A DNA stretch of 64,000 nucleotides from Massilia kyonggiensis. Lineage in GTDB: Bacteria > Pseudomonadota > Gammaproteobacteria > Burkholderiales > Burkholderiaceae_D. Position 1 is the stretch's first letter. Every line of letters begins with the position of its first letter. Below are positions 43,026 to 51,498 of the stretch, piece after piece. Location: NCBI RefSeq assembly GCF_024756235.1, contig NZ_JANUGY010000008.1, positions 310,001-374,000 on the forward strand, read 5' to 3'. Below the pieces are notes generated by a model that had not been told where the DNA came from, made no database searches, and saw nothing but the letters and a program-made list of their open reading frames with translations. The position numbers were made by a program, and so were the translations under genes.

Positions 43026-44272
43026 TGCGGCGCGCCCTCGACTACACCCGCCTCCCGCCGCCCACCGTGCCGCTCGCCTTCCTGCTGGCGGCGCCCTGGT
43101 TCGGCGTGGCGGCGGGCGGCGTCGTCGCATGGCATGGCGCGGCCGTATTCGCATCGCGCTGGACCGGGCCGGCACTGGCGGCCGTCCACCTCGTCACGCT
43201 GGGCTTCCTGACGATGACGATGGCGGGCTCGCTGCTGCAGATGCTGCCGGCCGTGGCCGGCCTGGCGCTGCGCGGCACGTCCCGCCTCGCCGCCTGGAGC
43301 TGCCCGCTGCTGGCTGCCGGCGCGGCGCTGCTGGCTGCCGCATTCCTGTCCGGACAGGCGCGCCTGTTCGCGCTGGGCGGTGGGGTACTGCTGGCGGCGT
43401 TCGTCGCGTTGCTGGCCTGCCTGCTGCCCACGCTAAGTCAACGGACACGGGCCGCCGCCGTCGTCCACATCGCCGGCGGCATGCGCGCGGCCGTCGCGGC
43501 GCTGCTGGCGTGCGTGGTGGCCGGCCTGCTCCTCGCCGGCTGGCTCGCCGGCGGTCCGGCCGTCCCCGTGCTGCCGCTCGTCGATACCCACGCGGCGCTG
43601 GGCCTGGCGGGCTGGATCGTGCCGCTCGTGATGGCCGTGTCGTTCCAGGTGATCCCGATGTTCCAGGCGACCGACCCGTTCCCGCCGTTCGCGGCGCGGC
43701 TGCTGGTGCCGCTCCTGCTGCTCGCATTGGCCGGCTGGATCGCCGGCCGCTGGCTGGACGCGCCCTGGCGCACCGTGCCCGCGCTGGCCGGCGCGGCGGT
43801 CGTCACCGTCTATGCCGGCCTGGCCGCGGCCCTGCTGCTGCGGCGGGAACGCACGCGCACCGCGGCCGGCACGCGCTACTGGCTGCTGTCGCTCGCGGCG
43901 CTGGCCGGCGCCGCGTGGCTGTTCGCCTGGCCGGGCGACGCACCGGCCCCGCTCGTCGGCGTCTGCTTTCTTGCGGGCTGCGCGATGTCCGTCGTGAACG
44001 GCATGCTGTACCGGATCGTGCCTTTCCTCGTGTGGCACCACCTGCGCGCCCGCCTGCCGCCGGACGTGGCGGCGCCAAAGTTCGCGGAACTCATCCCGCC
44101 GGCGCGCCAGCGCACGCAATGCCGCTGGCACGCCGCGGCCGTGGCCGTGCTGCTTGCCGCGTGCGTCGTGCCGACGCTGGCGTCAGTCGCCGGCCTGTTG
44201 CTCGCCCTGGCCTGCCTGCGGCTGGGGCTCGACCTCGCCGCGCCCGTGCTGCGGCACCGTCGGGCGCTTTGA
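43025..44272 (+). CDS. NnrS-like polytopic membrane protein
   Basis: This 415-residue protein has about twelve hydrophobic helices. VHLVTLGFLTMTMAGSLLQM and PLVMAVSFQVIPMFQATDPF resemble NnrS and haem-copper-oxidase-like membrane proteins (compare VIPMF in nnrS at 38644), and VVNGMLYRIVPFLVWHH carries a conserved-looking histidine pair. ATG 43025 overlaps the DUF2249 stop (TGATG). It probably belongs to the same NO-response operon. Its last 90 bases overlap the convergent PEP-CTERM gene. Specific role unknown. Confidence 0.7.
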   Translation: MRRALDYTRLPPPTVPLAFLLAAPWFGVAAGGVVAWHGAAVFASRWTGPALAAVHLVTLGFLTMTMAGSLLQMLPAVAGLALRGTSRLAAWSCPLLAAGAALLAAAFLSGQARLFALGGGVLLAAFVALLACLLPTLSQRTRAAAVVHIAGGMRAAVAALLACVVAGLLLAGWLAGGPAVPVLPLVDTHAALGLAGWIVPLVMAVSFQVIPMFQATDPFPPFAARLLVPLLLLALAGWIAGRWLDAPWRTVPALAGAAVVTVYAGLAAALLLRRERTRTAAGTRYWLLSLAALAGAAWLFAWPGDAPAPLVGVCFLAGCAMSVVNGMLYRIVPFLVWHHLRARLPPDVAAPKFAELIPPARQRTQCRWHAAAVAVLLAACVVPTLASVAGLLLALACLRLGLDLAAPVLRHRRAL

Positions 44273-44929
44273 CCGGCGCGACCAGCCCAGCATGCCGAGG
44301 CCCAGCGCGAACACCGCCGCCATGCCGGGCTCCGGCACGTCGCCCGCGGGCGGCGCCTGCAGGACGAAGGACAGGTTGTCCGCATAGCCATCGTTGTCGC
44401 CCGAGACGAGGCGCTCCATCGACAGCCAGAACGACAGCTTGCGGGTGCCCGTCGGCACGAAGCCGTCGGTCTCGCGATACATCAAACCGGTCTCGTTGTT
44501 GCGGTCCTGCGGCGTCACGGGGCCGAGCACCGAGTTGCCGATCTCGTTGTCGTAAGCGTCGAGGAACTGCACGTAGAACAGGGCGTTGTCGCCCTGGTCC
44601 TGCCAGCCGCCGAGCCAGCCGGTCAGCGCGTACGACGTGTCCCGGGTCGTCGTCACGCCGAAGTCCAGCGTCTGGTAGCCGACCGCGTACTGGCCGAAGC
44701 CGGCGAACATGTTATTGCCGCGCTCCAGCGGTCCCGGTTGCGTGGGCAGCACCCAGTTGCTGCCGTAGCCCACGGACTGGAACTGGTCGTAGCCCGCGTA
44801 GCCGGTCCAGCCGGCGGTGCCGGCTTCGGCGTCGCCGTTGACGACGAGGTTGCTGCCATAGACCACGGCAGCCTGGCTGTTGCATGCCGCGGCGAGCAGC
44901 GCGGCCGCGATGAGGAATCGAATGTGCAT
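44183..44929 (-). CDS. PEP-CTERM exported protein
   Basis: This 248-residue protein has a signal peptide (MHIRFLIAAALLAAACNSQA), a beta-rich body starting GSNLVVNGDAEAGTAGW (a motif shared by exported carbohydrate-binding-like proteins), and a C-terminal sorting signal: VPEPGMAAVFALGLGMLGW followed by basic SRRSKR. Such proteins are processed by exosortase/archaeosortase-type enzymes and linked to exopolysaccharide. Unusually, about 24 polar residues follow the basic stretch, because the frame runs 90 bases into the convergent gene. It is preceded by the phospholipase C gene on the same strand (13-base gap). Confidence 0.82.
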   Translation of the reverse strand: MHIRFLIAAALLAAACNSQAAVVYGSNLVVNGDAEAGTAGWTGYAGYDQFQSVGYGSNWVLPTQPGPLERGNNMFAGFGQYAVGYQTLDFGVTTTRDTSYALTGWLGGWQDQGDNALFYVQFLDAYDNEIGNSVLGPVTPQDRNNETGLMYRETDGFVPTGTRKLSFWLSMERLVSGDNDGYADNLSFVLQAPPAGDVPEPGMAAVFALGLGMLGWSRRSKRPTVPQHGRGEVEPQPQAGQGEQQAGD

Positions 44930-44942
44930 GGGCGTCTCCTGG

Positions 44943-47108
44943 TCAAACGATACGGTACTGGTCGAGTTGGGCCGCGCCCTGCATCGCCGGGTCGCTGATC
45001 GACGGCAGCCCGTTTTCGAGGTGTCCGGCGAAGCGCCGCAGCCAGCCGGGCATGCCGTTGACGCGCGCGCTGAAGTCGTACCAGTTGGCGGTCTGCGCCA
45101 GCGACAGGCGCAGGGTGCTGCGCGAGCGTGCAAGCACGCGCACGTCGGGAATCCGGTGCGTCGTGTACTTGTTGGCGACGAGCTGGAAGCTGCACGGCTG
45201 GCCGCCGTTGTTCACGAAGTCGACGACGAGCTCTCCGGCCCGGCGGTCGGCGCGCACGACCACTTCCGGCAACGCGGCGTCCGCGGCGCGGCGCACGTCG
45301 CCCGCGACGTGGCGATGGAAGCCGTTCGGGCCCAGCACCCACAGGTCGTAAGCTGCACCGGTGGTCCAGCGGCCCGTCAACTGCTTGCCCGCTTCGACGG
45401 TGTAGCGGCGCGGGATCTGGTCCAACGCCAGGCGGTCGTACACGTGGAACACGGCGCCCGCCTCGCCCGCGTTCTCGAACGTGAGGTCGACGAGGCTGCC
45501 CGCGACGGCGGCCTGCACCTGCAGTTCGTACGGCAGCGCGCGCGCGGGGCGCACGCCGGCGGCCTGCACGGGGGCCGACAAGGTCGTCGGGATCGGCGGG
45601 ACCCTGGTGCCGCCCAGGCTCAGCGCCAGCGCGCGCCGGGCGGCCGTGTCGGGCAACGCGACGGCGCTGTCGTTCGGGTTCGCGAAGTCGAAGCACGACA
45701 GCAGGTTGCCGCTCACGGCGCGCCGCCACGGGCTGATGAGCGGTTCGCGCACGCCGAAACGCGCCTCGACGAAGCGGACGATCGACGAGTGGTCGAACAC
45801 CTGCGAATTGACCCAGCCGCCCTTCGTCCATGGAGAGACGACGTACATGGGCACGCGCGGGCCCAGGCCGTACGGACGGTGCAGGGTGCGCGCGTCCGCG
45901 CCGTTGAGGATGTGATGGTATTCGCCGGTCGTGTCGACCGTCGACGCGCCCGCGAACCGGGCCTGTGCCGGATCGGGACTGTACGTCGTGTACGACGGGA
46001 CGGCCGGCGGCGGCATGTGGTCGAAGAAGCCGTCGTTCTCGTCGAAGTTGATGATGAAGACCGTCCTGCTCCAGCTGTCCGGGTTGGCCGTCAGCGCGTC
46101 GAGCACGCGCGCGATGTAGTCGGCGCCCGATGCGGGGCTCGACGGCCCCGGGTGTTCGGAGCCTTCCGCGGTGGCGACGACCCAGCTCACCTGCGGCAAC
46201 CGGTTGGCCAGCACGTCCGCCTTCAGCAGGTCGAGGTCGCGGGTGCTCACGCCGCGGCTGCGCAGCGAGGGCGAATAGCCGGGGCGCTGGTACCACGCGT
46301 TGCGGAACGAGCGGAAGCCGGCCAGCGAATTGTCGGTGAAGTTGTCCGCCATGTTCTGGTAGACCTGCCAGCTGATCCCGGCCGCTTCCAGGCGCTCCGG
46401 GTACGTCGTCCAGCGGTAGTCGGTGTTCGGGTCCGGATTGAAGTCGTCGTGGCTGTTGTCGGTCGACGGGCCGCCCGCCGCGCCCAGCGGGTCGTTGTGG
46501 CCGGTGAACAGGAACAGCCGGTTCGTGTTGGTGCCGGTCTGCGTGGCGCAATGATAGTGGTCGCAGATCGTGAAGGCGCGGGCGAGCGCGAACTGGAACG
46601 GCACGTCCGCCTCCGCGTAATAGCCCAGCGAATGGTTCTGCTTCACGGTGCACCAGTCGTTCATGCGGCCGTGGTCCCACGCCAGCTGCGCATCCAGCCA
46701 CGCGTGCGGTGTGCCGGCCACGCGCATGACCGGGAAGTCCTGCACGGTATTCAGGCGGAACGGCGCGATGGCTCGGCTCTGCGGCCAGTCGGGCCGGCCC
46801 GGCACCGGCGCGCCGCCGACCGTCCGCTGCACGAAGACCGTCTTGCGGTTGAAGAGGTTCTGGCGGTCCATCACGGGAACCGGGAACGGATCCGCAAAGC
46901 CCCGCACGCCTTCCAGCGTGCCGAAATAATGGTCGAAGCTGCGGTTCTCCTGGGTCAGCACGACGATGTGCTCGACGTCCTGCAGGCTGCGGGTGCGCTG
47001 GTTGGCCGGCAGGGCCAGCGCGCGCTGGATGGCGGGCGGGAAGGAAGCGAGGACGGCACTGGCGCCGCCGGCCTGGGCCAGCGTGCGGAGGAAGCCGCGG
47101 CGGCTCAT
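44943..47108 (-). CDS. Tat-exported phosphocholine-specific phospholipase C
   Basis: This 721-residue protein has a twin-arginine signal (MSRRGFLRTLAQAGGASAVLA). The phosphoesterase domain (about 45-480) has VVLTQENRSFDHYFGTL, FTICDHYHCATQTGTNTNRL, FDENDGFFDHMPPP and PMYVVSPWTKGGWVNSQVFDHSS, all typical of the bacterial PLC/acid phosphatase family. Two C-terminal DUF756 repeats (about 510-600 and 610-690) follow. It cleaves phosphatidylcholine or sphingomyelin to phosphocholine, releasing phosphate. A Pho-box-like site at 47225-47242 suggests induction on phosphate starvation. Confidence 0.93.
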   Translation of the reverse strand: MSRRGFLRTLAQAGGASAVLASFPPAIQRALALPANQRTRSLQDVEHIVVLTQENRSFDHYFGTLEGVRGFADPFPVPVMDRQNLFNRKTVFVQRTVGGAPVPGRPDWPQSRAIAPFRLNTVQDFPVMRVAGTPHAWLDAQLAWDHGRMNDWCTVKQNHSLGYYAEADVPFQFALARAFTICDHYHCATQTGTNTNRLFLFTGHNDPLGAAGGPSTDNSHDDFNPDPNTDYRWTTYPERLEAAGISWQVYQNMADNFTDNSLAGFRSFRNAWYQRPGYSPSLRSRGVSTRDLDLLKADVLANRLPQVSWVVATAEGSEHPGPSSPASGADYIARVLDALTANPDSWSRTVFIINFDENDGFFDHMPPPAVPSYTTYSPDPAQARFAGASTVDTTGEYHHILNGADARTLHRPYGLGPRVPMYVVSPWTKGGWVNSQVFDHSSIVRFVEARFGVREPLISPWRRAVSGNLLSCFDFANPNDSAVALPDTAARRALALSLGGTRVPPIPTTLSAPVQAAGVRPARALPYELQVQAAVAGSLVDLTFENAGEAGAVFHVYDRLALDQIPRRYTVEAGKQLTGRWTTGAAYDLWVLGPNGFHRHVAGDVRRAADAALPEVVVRADRRAGELVVDFVNNGGQPCSFQLVANKYTTHRIPDVRVLARSRSTLRLSLAQTANWYDFSARVNGMPGWLRRFAGHLENGLPSISDPAMQGAAQLDQYRIV

Positions 47109-47224
47109 GCGCGCACCATCGGGGCGGGGAACGCGAGATCAGAAAGTTGCATTTGACTCATCCAGGTTGATTATCGGAAATGACGGATTTGATGCTCAGC
47201 GAGGCTTTAGCGTAGGCAACGATG

Positions 47225-47242
47225 ATGAAATGTTGATGACAA
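47225..47242 (-). promoter_or_regulatory. Pho-box-like site upstream of phospholipase C
   Basis: Read on the minus strand, TTGTCAT-CAAC-ATTTCAT matches the PhoB half-site pair CTGTCAT-N4-CTGTCAT at 11 of 14 positions with the correct 11-base periodicity. It lies about 117-134 bases before the phospholipase start. Confidence 0.5.
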
Positions 47243-47289
47243 ATTAATTCTTTTCGGAACGGCGGCCGGTTTCGTCAAAGCCAAGCGGT

Positions 47290-47303
47290 TTGACCTGCAT
47301 CAA
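47290..47303 (+). promoter_or_regulatory. FNR/DNR box before the L,D-transpeptidase gene
   Basis: TTGAC-CTGC-ATCAA matches TTGAT-N4-ATCAA at 9 of 10 positions. The centre is 42.5 bases before the ATG at 47339, and TATCGT (47327-47332) sits where the -10 of a class II FNR promoter should be. Confidence 0.65.
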
Positions 47304-47338
47304 TGACGATGGACCTGCCCGCCGTCTATCGTGCCCCT

Positions 47339-48883
47339 ATGAACGTCATTGCCTCCCGCTGGATCTGCTGCCTCCTGTTCGTCCTTGTCCCCGCGCTTGG
47401 CGCCGCCCAGGGCGCACCGCGCGGCCCCGTCGACGTCCGCACGCTGACGGCACGGCTGCACGCGGGCGATGCGCCGCCGCCATCCTGGCTGGGCGATGGG
47501 GGCGTGCGCGCGCGCGAAGCCGTGCGCCTGCTGCGCGCCGCGCCCGCGCACGGCCTCGATCCGGCGCGCTACGACGCCGACGGACTGGCCGAGCGGCTCG
47601 ACGCCGGCCCGGACAAGATGGCCGCCCCGACACTCGAACGGGACCTGGGCACCGCCATGCTCCAGTACCTGGCGGACCTGCATTTCGGCCGCGTGGCGTC
47701 CGGCTACCGGCTGCCGTCCGACGATGCCTTCGACCCCGTGGACCACCTGCGCCAGGCGCTGCGCACGGGCCGCCTGGCAGAGGCGGTCGACACGGCGGCG
47801 CCGCCGATACCGATGGTGCGCCGGGTCGAGGCCGCGCTGGCCCGCTATCGCGCCCTCGCCGCCGCCAACCCGCACTGGCCGGACCTGCCGCCGCTGCCCG
47901 TCAAGCGGATCGAACCGGGCATGCACTATGCCGGCGCGGCACTCGTGCGCGAGCGCCTGCGCCTGTTCGGCGACCTGGACGCGGACACGCCCGCCGGCGA
48001 CGTCTACACGCCGGAACTTGCGGCCGCCGTGCGCCGCTTCCAGGCGCGCCACGGCCTCGCGGAAGACGGCGTGCTGGGCGCGGGCACGCTGGCCGCGCTG
48101 GCGGTGCCGCCGGCCCGCCGCGTGACGCAGCTGGCGCTGACGCTGGAGCGCCTGCGCTGGCTGCCGCGCCCGCCGCAGGGCCGCGTCGTCGTCGTGGACG
48201 TGCCGGCCTACCGCCTGTGGGCGTTCGACGGCCGCGATGCGACCGGGCAACTGCTGGAAATGCGCGTCATCGTCGGTGCCGCCGCGCGCACGCCGACGCC
48301 GCTGTTCATCGGCCAAATGCGCTACCTGGAATTTAATCCGTACTGGAACGTGCCTCGCAGTATCGAGAAGGCCGAGATCATCCCGAAGCTGGCGCGGGAT
48401 CCCGGCTACCTGGCGCGCAACGAGATGGAAGCCGTGTCGGCCGCGGGCGAGGTATTGCCGGACGCCGCCGCCCTGGCCGCCCTGCGCGTCGGCACGGCGC
48501 GGGTCCGGCAGCGGCCAGGGCCGAGGAACGCGCTCGGCGCCGTCAAGTTCGCCATGCCGAATCCGATGAACATCTATCTGCATTCCACCTCGGCGCAGGA
48601 GTTGTTCGCACGGTCGCGGCGCGACCTGAGCCATGGCTGCATCCGCGTCGAGCACCCGGCCGCGCTCGCGCAATTCGTGCTGGCCGACCCGGAGCGGTGG
48701 AACGCAGACGCCGTGGCGGCGGCACTGCGGCCGGGCCGCACCGTCACCGTAACGCTGCGGGAGGCCGTCCCCGTAGTGCTGTTCTACGCGACGGCGCTCA
48801 CGGACCGCGACGGCCGCGCGCTGTTCACGGACGACATCTACGGACTCGACGAACAACTGGTGCAGGCGCTGCGCGCCGATTGA
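47339..48883 (+). CDS. L,D-transpeptidase, YcbB/LdtD type
   Basis: This 514-residue exported enzyme has a signal peptide (1-23, ALGAAQ). It has an N-terminal scaffold region, a peptidoglycan-binding domain (about 200-255, TPELAAAVRRFQARHGLAEDG) and a YkuD catalytic domain (about 275-450) with the active-site cysteine in SHGCIRVEHP and the YLEFNPYWNVPRSI block. It makes 3-3 crosslinks in peptidoglycan. The FNR-type box upstream suggests low-oxygen control, unusual for a cell-wall enzyme. There is no clear ribosome site. The ATG follows the predicted -10 by 6 bases. Confidence 0.9.
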   Translation: MNVIASRWICCLLFVLVPALGAAQGAPRGPVDVRTLTARLHAGDAPPPSWLGDGGVRAREAVRLLRAAPAHGLDPARYDADGLAERLDAGPDKMAAPTLERDLGTAMLQYLADLHFGRVASGYRLPSDDAFDPVDHLRQALRTGRLAEAVDTAAPPIPMVRRVEAALARYRALAAANPHWPDLPPLPVKRIEPGMHYAGAALVRERLRLFGDLDADTPAGDVYTPELAAAVRRFQARHGLAEDGVLGAGTLAALAVPPARRVTQLALTLERLRWLPRPPQGRVVVVDVPAYRLWAFDGRDATGQLLEMRVIVGAAARTPTPLFIGQMRYLEFNPYWNVPRSIEKAEIIPKLARDPGYLARNEMEAVSAAGEVLPDAAALAALRVGTARVRQRPGPRNALGAVKFAMPNPMNIYLHSTSAQELFARSRRDLSHGCIRVEHPAALAQFVLADPERWNADAVAAALRPGRTVTVTLREAVPVVLFYATALTDRDGRALFTDDIYGLDEQLVQALRAD

Positions 48884-48898
48884 CCATATTTCAAGATT

Positions 48899-48912
48899 TT
48901 GATTTAGATCAA
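48899..48912 (+). promoter_or_regulatory. Perfect FNR/DNR box before phaC
   Basis: TTGAT-TTAG-ATCAA is a perfect consensus site. Its centre lies 42.5 bases before the phaC ATG, exactly as for the transpeptidase gene. TAAGGT (48936-48941) is in the expected -10 position. Confidence 0.75.
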
Positions 48913-48947
48913 CGATTCAGATTCGGTCGAACCGGTAAGGTGGGCGC

Positions 48948-50699
48948 ATGGACAAATTCATCCCGCCGCCCGCCGCCACCTGGGCCGACATCGAACCACC
49001 CACCGTGACCGACCGCCTGCTGCATGCGGCGCTCGGCCGCATGACGTCCGGCATCTCGCCCGCCGCGCTGGCACTCGCCTGGATGGACTGGTCGCTGCAC
49101 CTGGCACAGTCGCCGGGCAAATGGGCCCGGCTGTGCGACAAGGCGTTACGCAAGGCTGGCCGGTTCGGCGACTACGCCGCGCGCGCCGCGGCCGGACACC
49201 CTGAACCCTGCATCCAGCCGCTGCCGCAGGACCGCCGCTTCGACGGCGCCGCCTGGCAGCAGTGGCCGTTCAACGTGATGCAGCAGGGCTTCCTGCTCAA
49301 CCAGCAATGGTGGCACAACGTCACGACGGGCATCGGCGGCGTCGCGCCGCACCACGAGCAGGTGGTCTCGTTCGTCGCACGCCAGTTGCTGGACATGATG
49401 TCTCCCGTAAACTTCGTCGCGACGAACCCGGAGGTGCTGCAGGCTGCGGCGCATCAGGGCGGCATGAACTTCGCCAAGGGCGCAGCGCACTTCGCGGACG
49501 ACTGGTGGCGCATGCTGACGGACCGCCCGCCGGCCGGCGCCGAGGACTTCGTGCCTGGACGCCAGGTCGCCGTCACGCCCGGCCGGATCGTGCACCGCAA
49601 CCGCCTGATGGAGCTGATCCAATACGCGCCCGCCACGGCCGACGTGCACGCCGAGCCGGTACTGATCGTGCCTGCATGGATCATGAAGTACTACATCCTC
49701 GACCTGTCGCCGCACAATTCGCTGGTGAACTACCTCGTCGGCAGGGGCCATACCGTCTTCATGATCTCCTGGCACAACCCGGGCGAGGCGGATCGCGACC
49801 TTGGCATGGACGACTACCTGCGCCTGGGCGTGCTCGATGCGCTCGACGCCGTCAACGCCATCGTTCCGGCGCAGCACGTGAACGCCGTCGGCTACTGCCT
49901 GGGCGGCACGCTGCTCGCCATCGCGGCCGCTTACCTGGCGGGCCGGCGCGACGAGCGCCTGCGCTCGCTCACGCTGTTCGCCGCGCAGACGGATTTCACG
50001 GAGGCGGGCGAACTGTCGCTGTTCATCGACGACAGCGAACTGGATTTTTTGGAAGACATCATGTGGCGCCAGGGCTACCTGCACACGCGCCAGATGGCCG
50101 GCGCCTTCCAGTTGCTGCGCTCCAACGACCTCGTATGGTCGCGCATCGTCAACGACTACCTGCTCGGCCAGCGCCGGCCGATGAACGACCTGATGGCGTG
50201 GAACGCGGACGCCACACGCATGCCCTACCGGATGCATAGCGAATACCTGCGCCGGCTGTTCCTGAAGAACGACCTGTTCGAAGGGCGTTACCAGATCGAC
50301 GGCAAGCACGTGGCGCTGGCGGACATCCGAGCGCCGCTGTTCGTCGTCGCCACCGAGGCGGATCACGTGGCGCCGTGGAAGTCCGTCTACAAGATCAACC
50401 TCGTCGCCGACGCCGACGTGACCTTCGTGCTCACGAGCGGCGGCCATAACGCGGGCATCGTCAGCGAACCGGGCCACCGGGGCCGCCATTTCCGTCTCGC
50501 GCACCGCATGGACGGCGACACGTACCTGGCGCCGGACGACTGGCTCGCCGCCACACCCGCGCGCGACGGCTCGTGGTGGCCCGCCTGGGCCGACTGGCTG
50601 GAAGCCGGCAGCGCCGGACGCACCGCACCGCCGACGCTGGGCGCACCCGGCTTCGCGCCGCTCGACCCGGCCCCCGGCCGCTACGTGCTGGAACGCTGA
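48948..50699 (+). CDS. phaC: Class I poly(3-hydroxyalkanoate) synthase
   Basis: This 583-residue alpha/beta hydrolase-fold enzyme polymerises (R)-3-hydroxyacyl-CoA to PHA granules. The lipase-box-like GYCLGG carries the nucleophile Cys317; the Asp and His of the triad are in TEADHVAPW and SGGHNAGIV. The N-terminal PhaC_N domain has PFNVMQQGFLLNQQW, and the IMKYYILDLSPHNSLVNYLV stretch is typical. It heads a tight operon phaC-fabI-maoC/pta-ackA. The FNR-type promoter suggests PHA here acts as an electron and carbon sink under low oxygen. Confidence 0.94.
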   Translation: MDKFIPPPAATWADIEPPTVTDRLLHAALGRMTSGISPAALALAWMDWSLHLAQSPGKWARLCDKALRKAGRFGDYAARAAAGHPEPCIQPLPQDRRFDGAAWQQWPFNVMQQGFLLNQQWWHNVTTGIGGVAPHHEQVVSFVARQLLDMMSPVNFVATNPEVLQAAAHQGGMNFAKGAAHFADDWWRMLTDRPPAGAEDFVPGRQVAVTPGRIVHRNRLMELIQYAPATADVHAEPVLIVPAWIMKYYILDLSPHNSLVNYLVGRGHTVFMISWHNPGEADRDLGMDDYLRLGVLDALDAVNAIVPAQHVNAVGYCLGGTLLAIAAAYLAGRRDERLRSLTLFAAQTDFTEAGELSLFIDDSELDFLEDIMWRQGYLHTRQMAGAFQLLRSNDLVWSRIVNDYLLGQRRPMNDLMAWNADATRMPYRMHSEYLRRLFLKNDLFEGRYQIDGKHVALADIRAPLFVVATEADHVAPWKSVYKINLVADADVTFVLTSGGHNAGIVSEPGHRGRHFRLAHRMDGDTYLAPDDWLAATPARDGSWWPAWADWLEAGSAGRTAPPTLGAPGFAPLDPAPGRYVLER

Positions 50700-50718
50700 A
50701 CCTCTACAGGAGAATCCC

Positions 50719-51495
50719 ATGTCCAATGCTCTCATCGACCTGCGCGGCAAGCGCGGGCTCATTCTCGGCATCGCCAACGACCGCAGCATCGCGTGGGGCT
50801 GCGCCCGCGTGATGGCCGCGTGCGGGGCCGAGCTGGCCGTCACGTACCTGGACGACGCCGCCGAACCCCACGTGCGCCCGCTGGCGGAAGCCCTGCGCTG
50901 CCCGCTCGTGCTGCCGTGCGACGTGCGCGAGCCCGGCCAGCTGGAGGCCGTGTTCGACGCCGTGCGCACGGCGTGGGGCACGCTCGATTTCGTCATCCAC
51001 GCGGTCGCCTATGCACCGAAGGACGACCTGCAGGGCCGCGTCGTCGACTGTTCCGCGGCAGGCTTCGCGCTGGCGATGGACGTGTCGTGCCACTCCTTCA
51101 TCCGCTGCGCGAAACTGGCGGAACCGCTGATGCCGCACGGCGGCTGCCTGCTCACGTTCACCTTCTACGGCGGCGAGAAGGTCGTCCCCCACTACAACCT
51201 GATGGGCCCCGTGAAAGCCGCGCTGGAAGCGTCGGTCCGGTCGCTGGCCGCGGAACTGGGCAGCCGGCGCATCCGCGTGAACGCCGTGTCGCCGGGCCCG
51301 ATGGGCACGCGCGCCGCGTCCGGCCTGGAGCACTTCGACGAGTTGCTCGGCGACGCCTGGTCGCGCGCGCCGGAGCACATGCTGGCGCGGCTCGACGACG
51401 TGGGATCCTTCGCCGCGTTCCTCGCCAGCGACGGCGCGCGCCTCGTGACGGGCAACGTCGAATACGTCGACGCCGGCTACCACGTGTTGGGGTAG
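50719..51495 (+). CDS. fabI: Enoyl-[acyl-carrier-protein] reductase FabI paralogue
   Basis: This 258-residue short-chain dehydrogenase of FabI type has the SAM-like nucleotide motif GIANDRSIAWG and catalytic FYGGEKVVPHYNLMGPVK, keeping both tyrosines and the lysine (Y-x9-Y-x6-K). It reduces enoyl-ACP with NADH. AGGAGA precedes the start by 6 bases. In this operon it is probably an accessory copy for NADH disposal under oxygen limitation, with the housekeeping copy elsewhere; that is inference. Confidence 0.88.
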   Translation: MSNALIDLRGKRGLILGIANDRSIAWGCARVMAACGAELAVTYLDDAAEPHVRPLAEALRCPLVLPCDVREPGQLEAVFDAVRTAWGTLDFVIHAVAYAPKDDLQGRVVDCSAAGFALAMDVSCHSFIRCAKLAEPLMPHGGCLLTFTFYGGEKVVPHYNLMGPVKAALEASVRSLAAELGSRRIRVNAVSPGPMGTRAASGLEHFDELLGDAWSRAPEHMLARLDDVGSFAAFLASDGARLVTGNVEYVDAGYHVLG

Positions 51496-51498
51496 GCG

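Noticed and set aside
47234..47247. TTGAT-N4-AATTA as a second FNR box in the phospholipase/ldt gap
   Set aside because: Only 7 of 10 consensus positions match and the second half is poor. The bases are better explained by the Pho-box-like repeat on the other strand.
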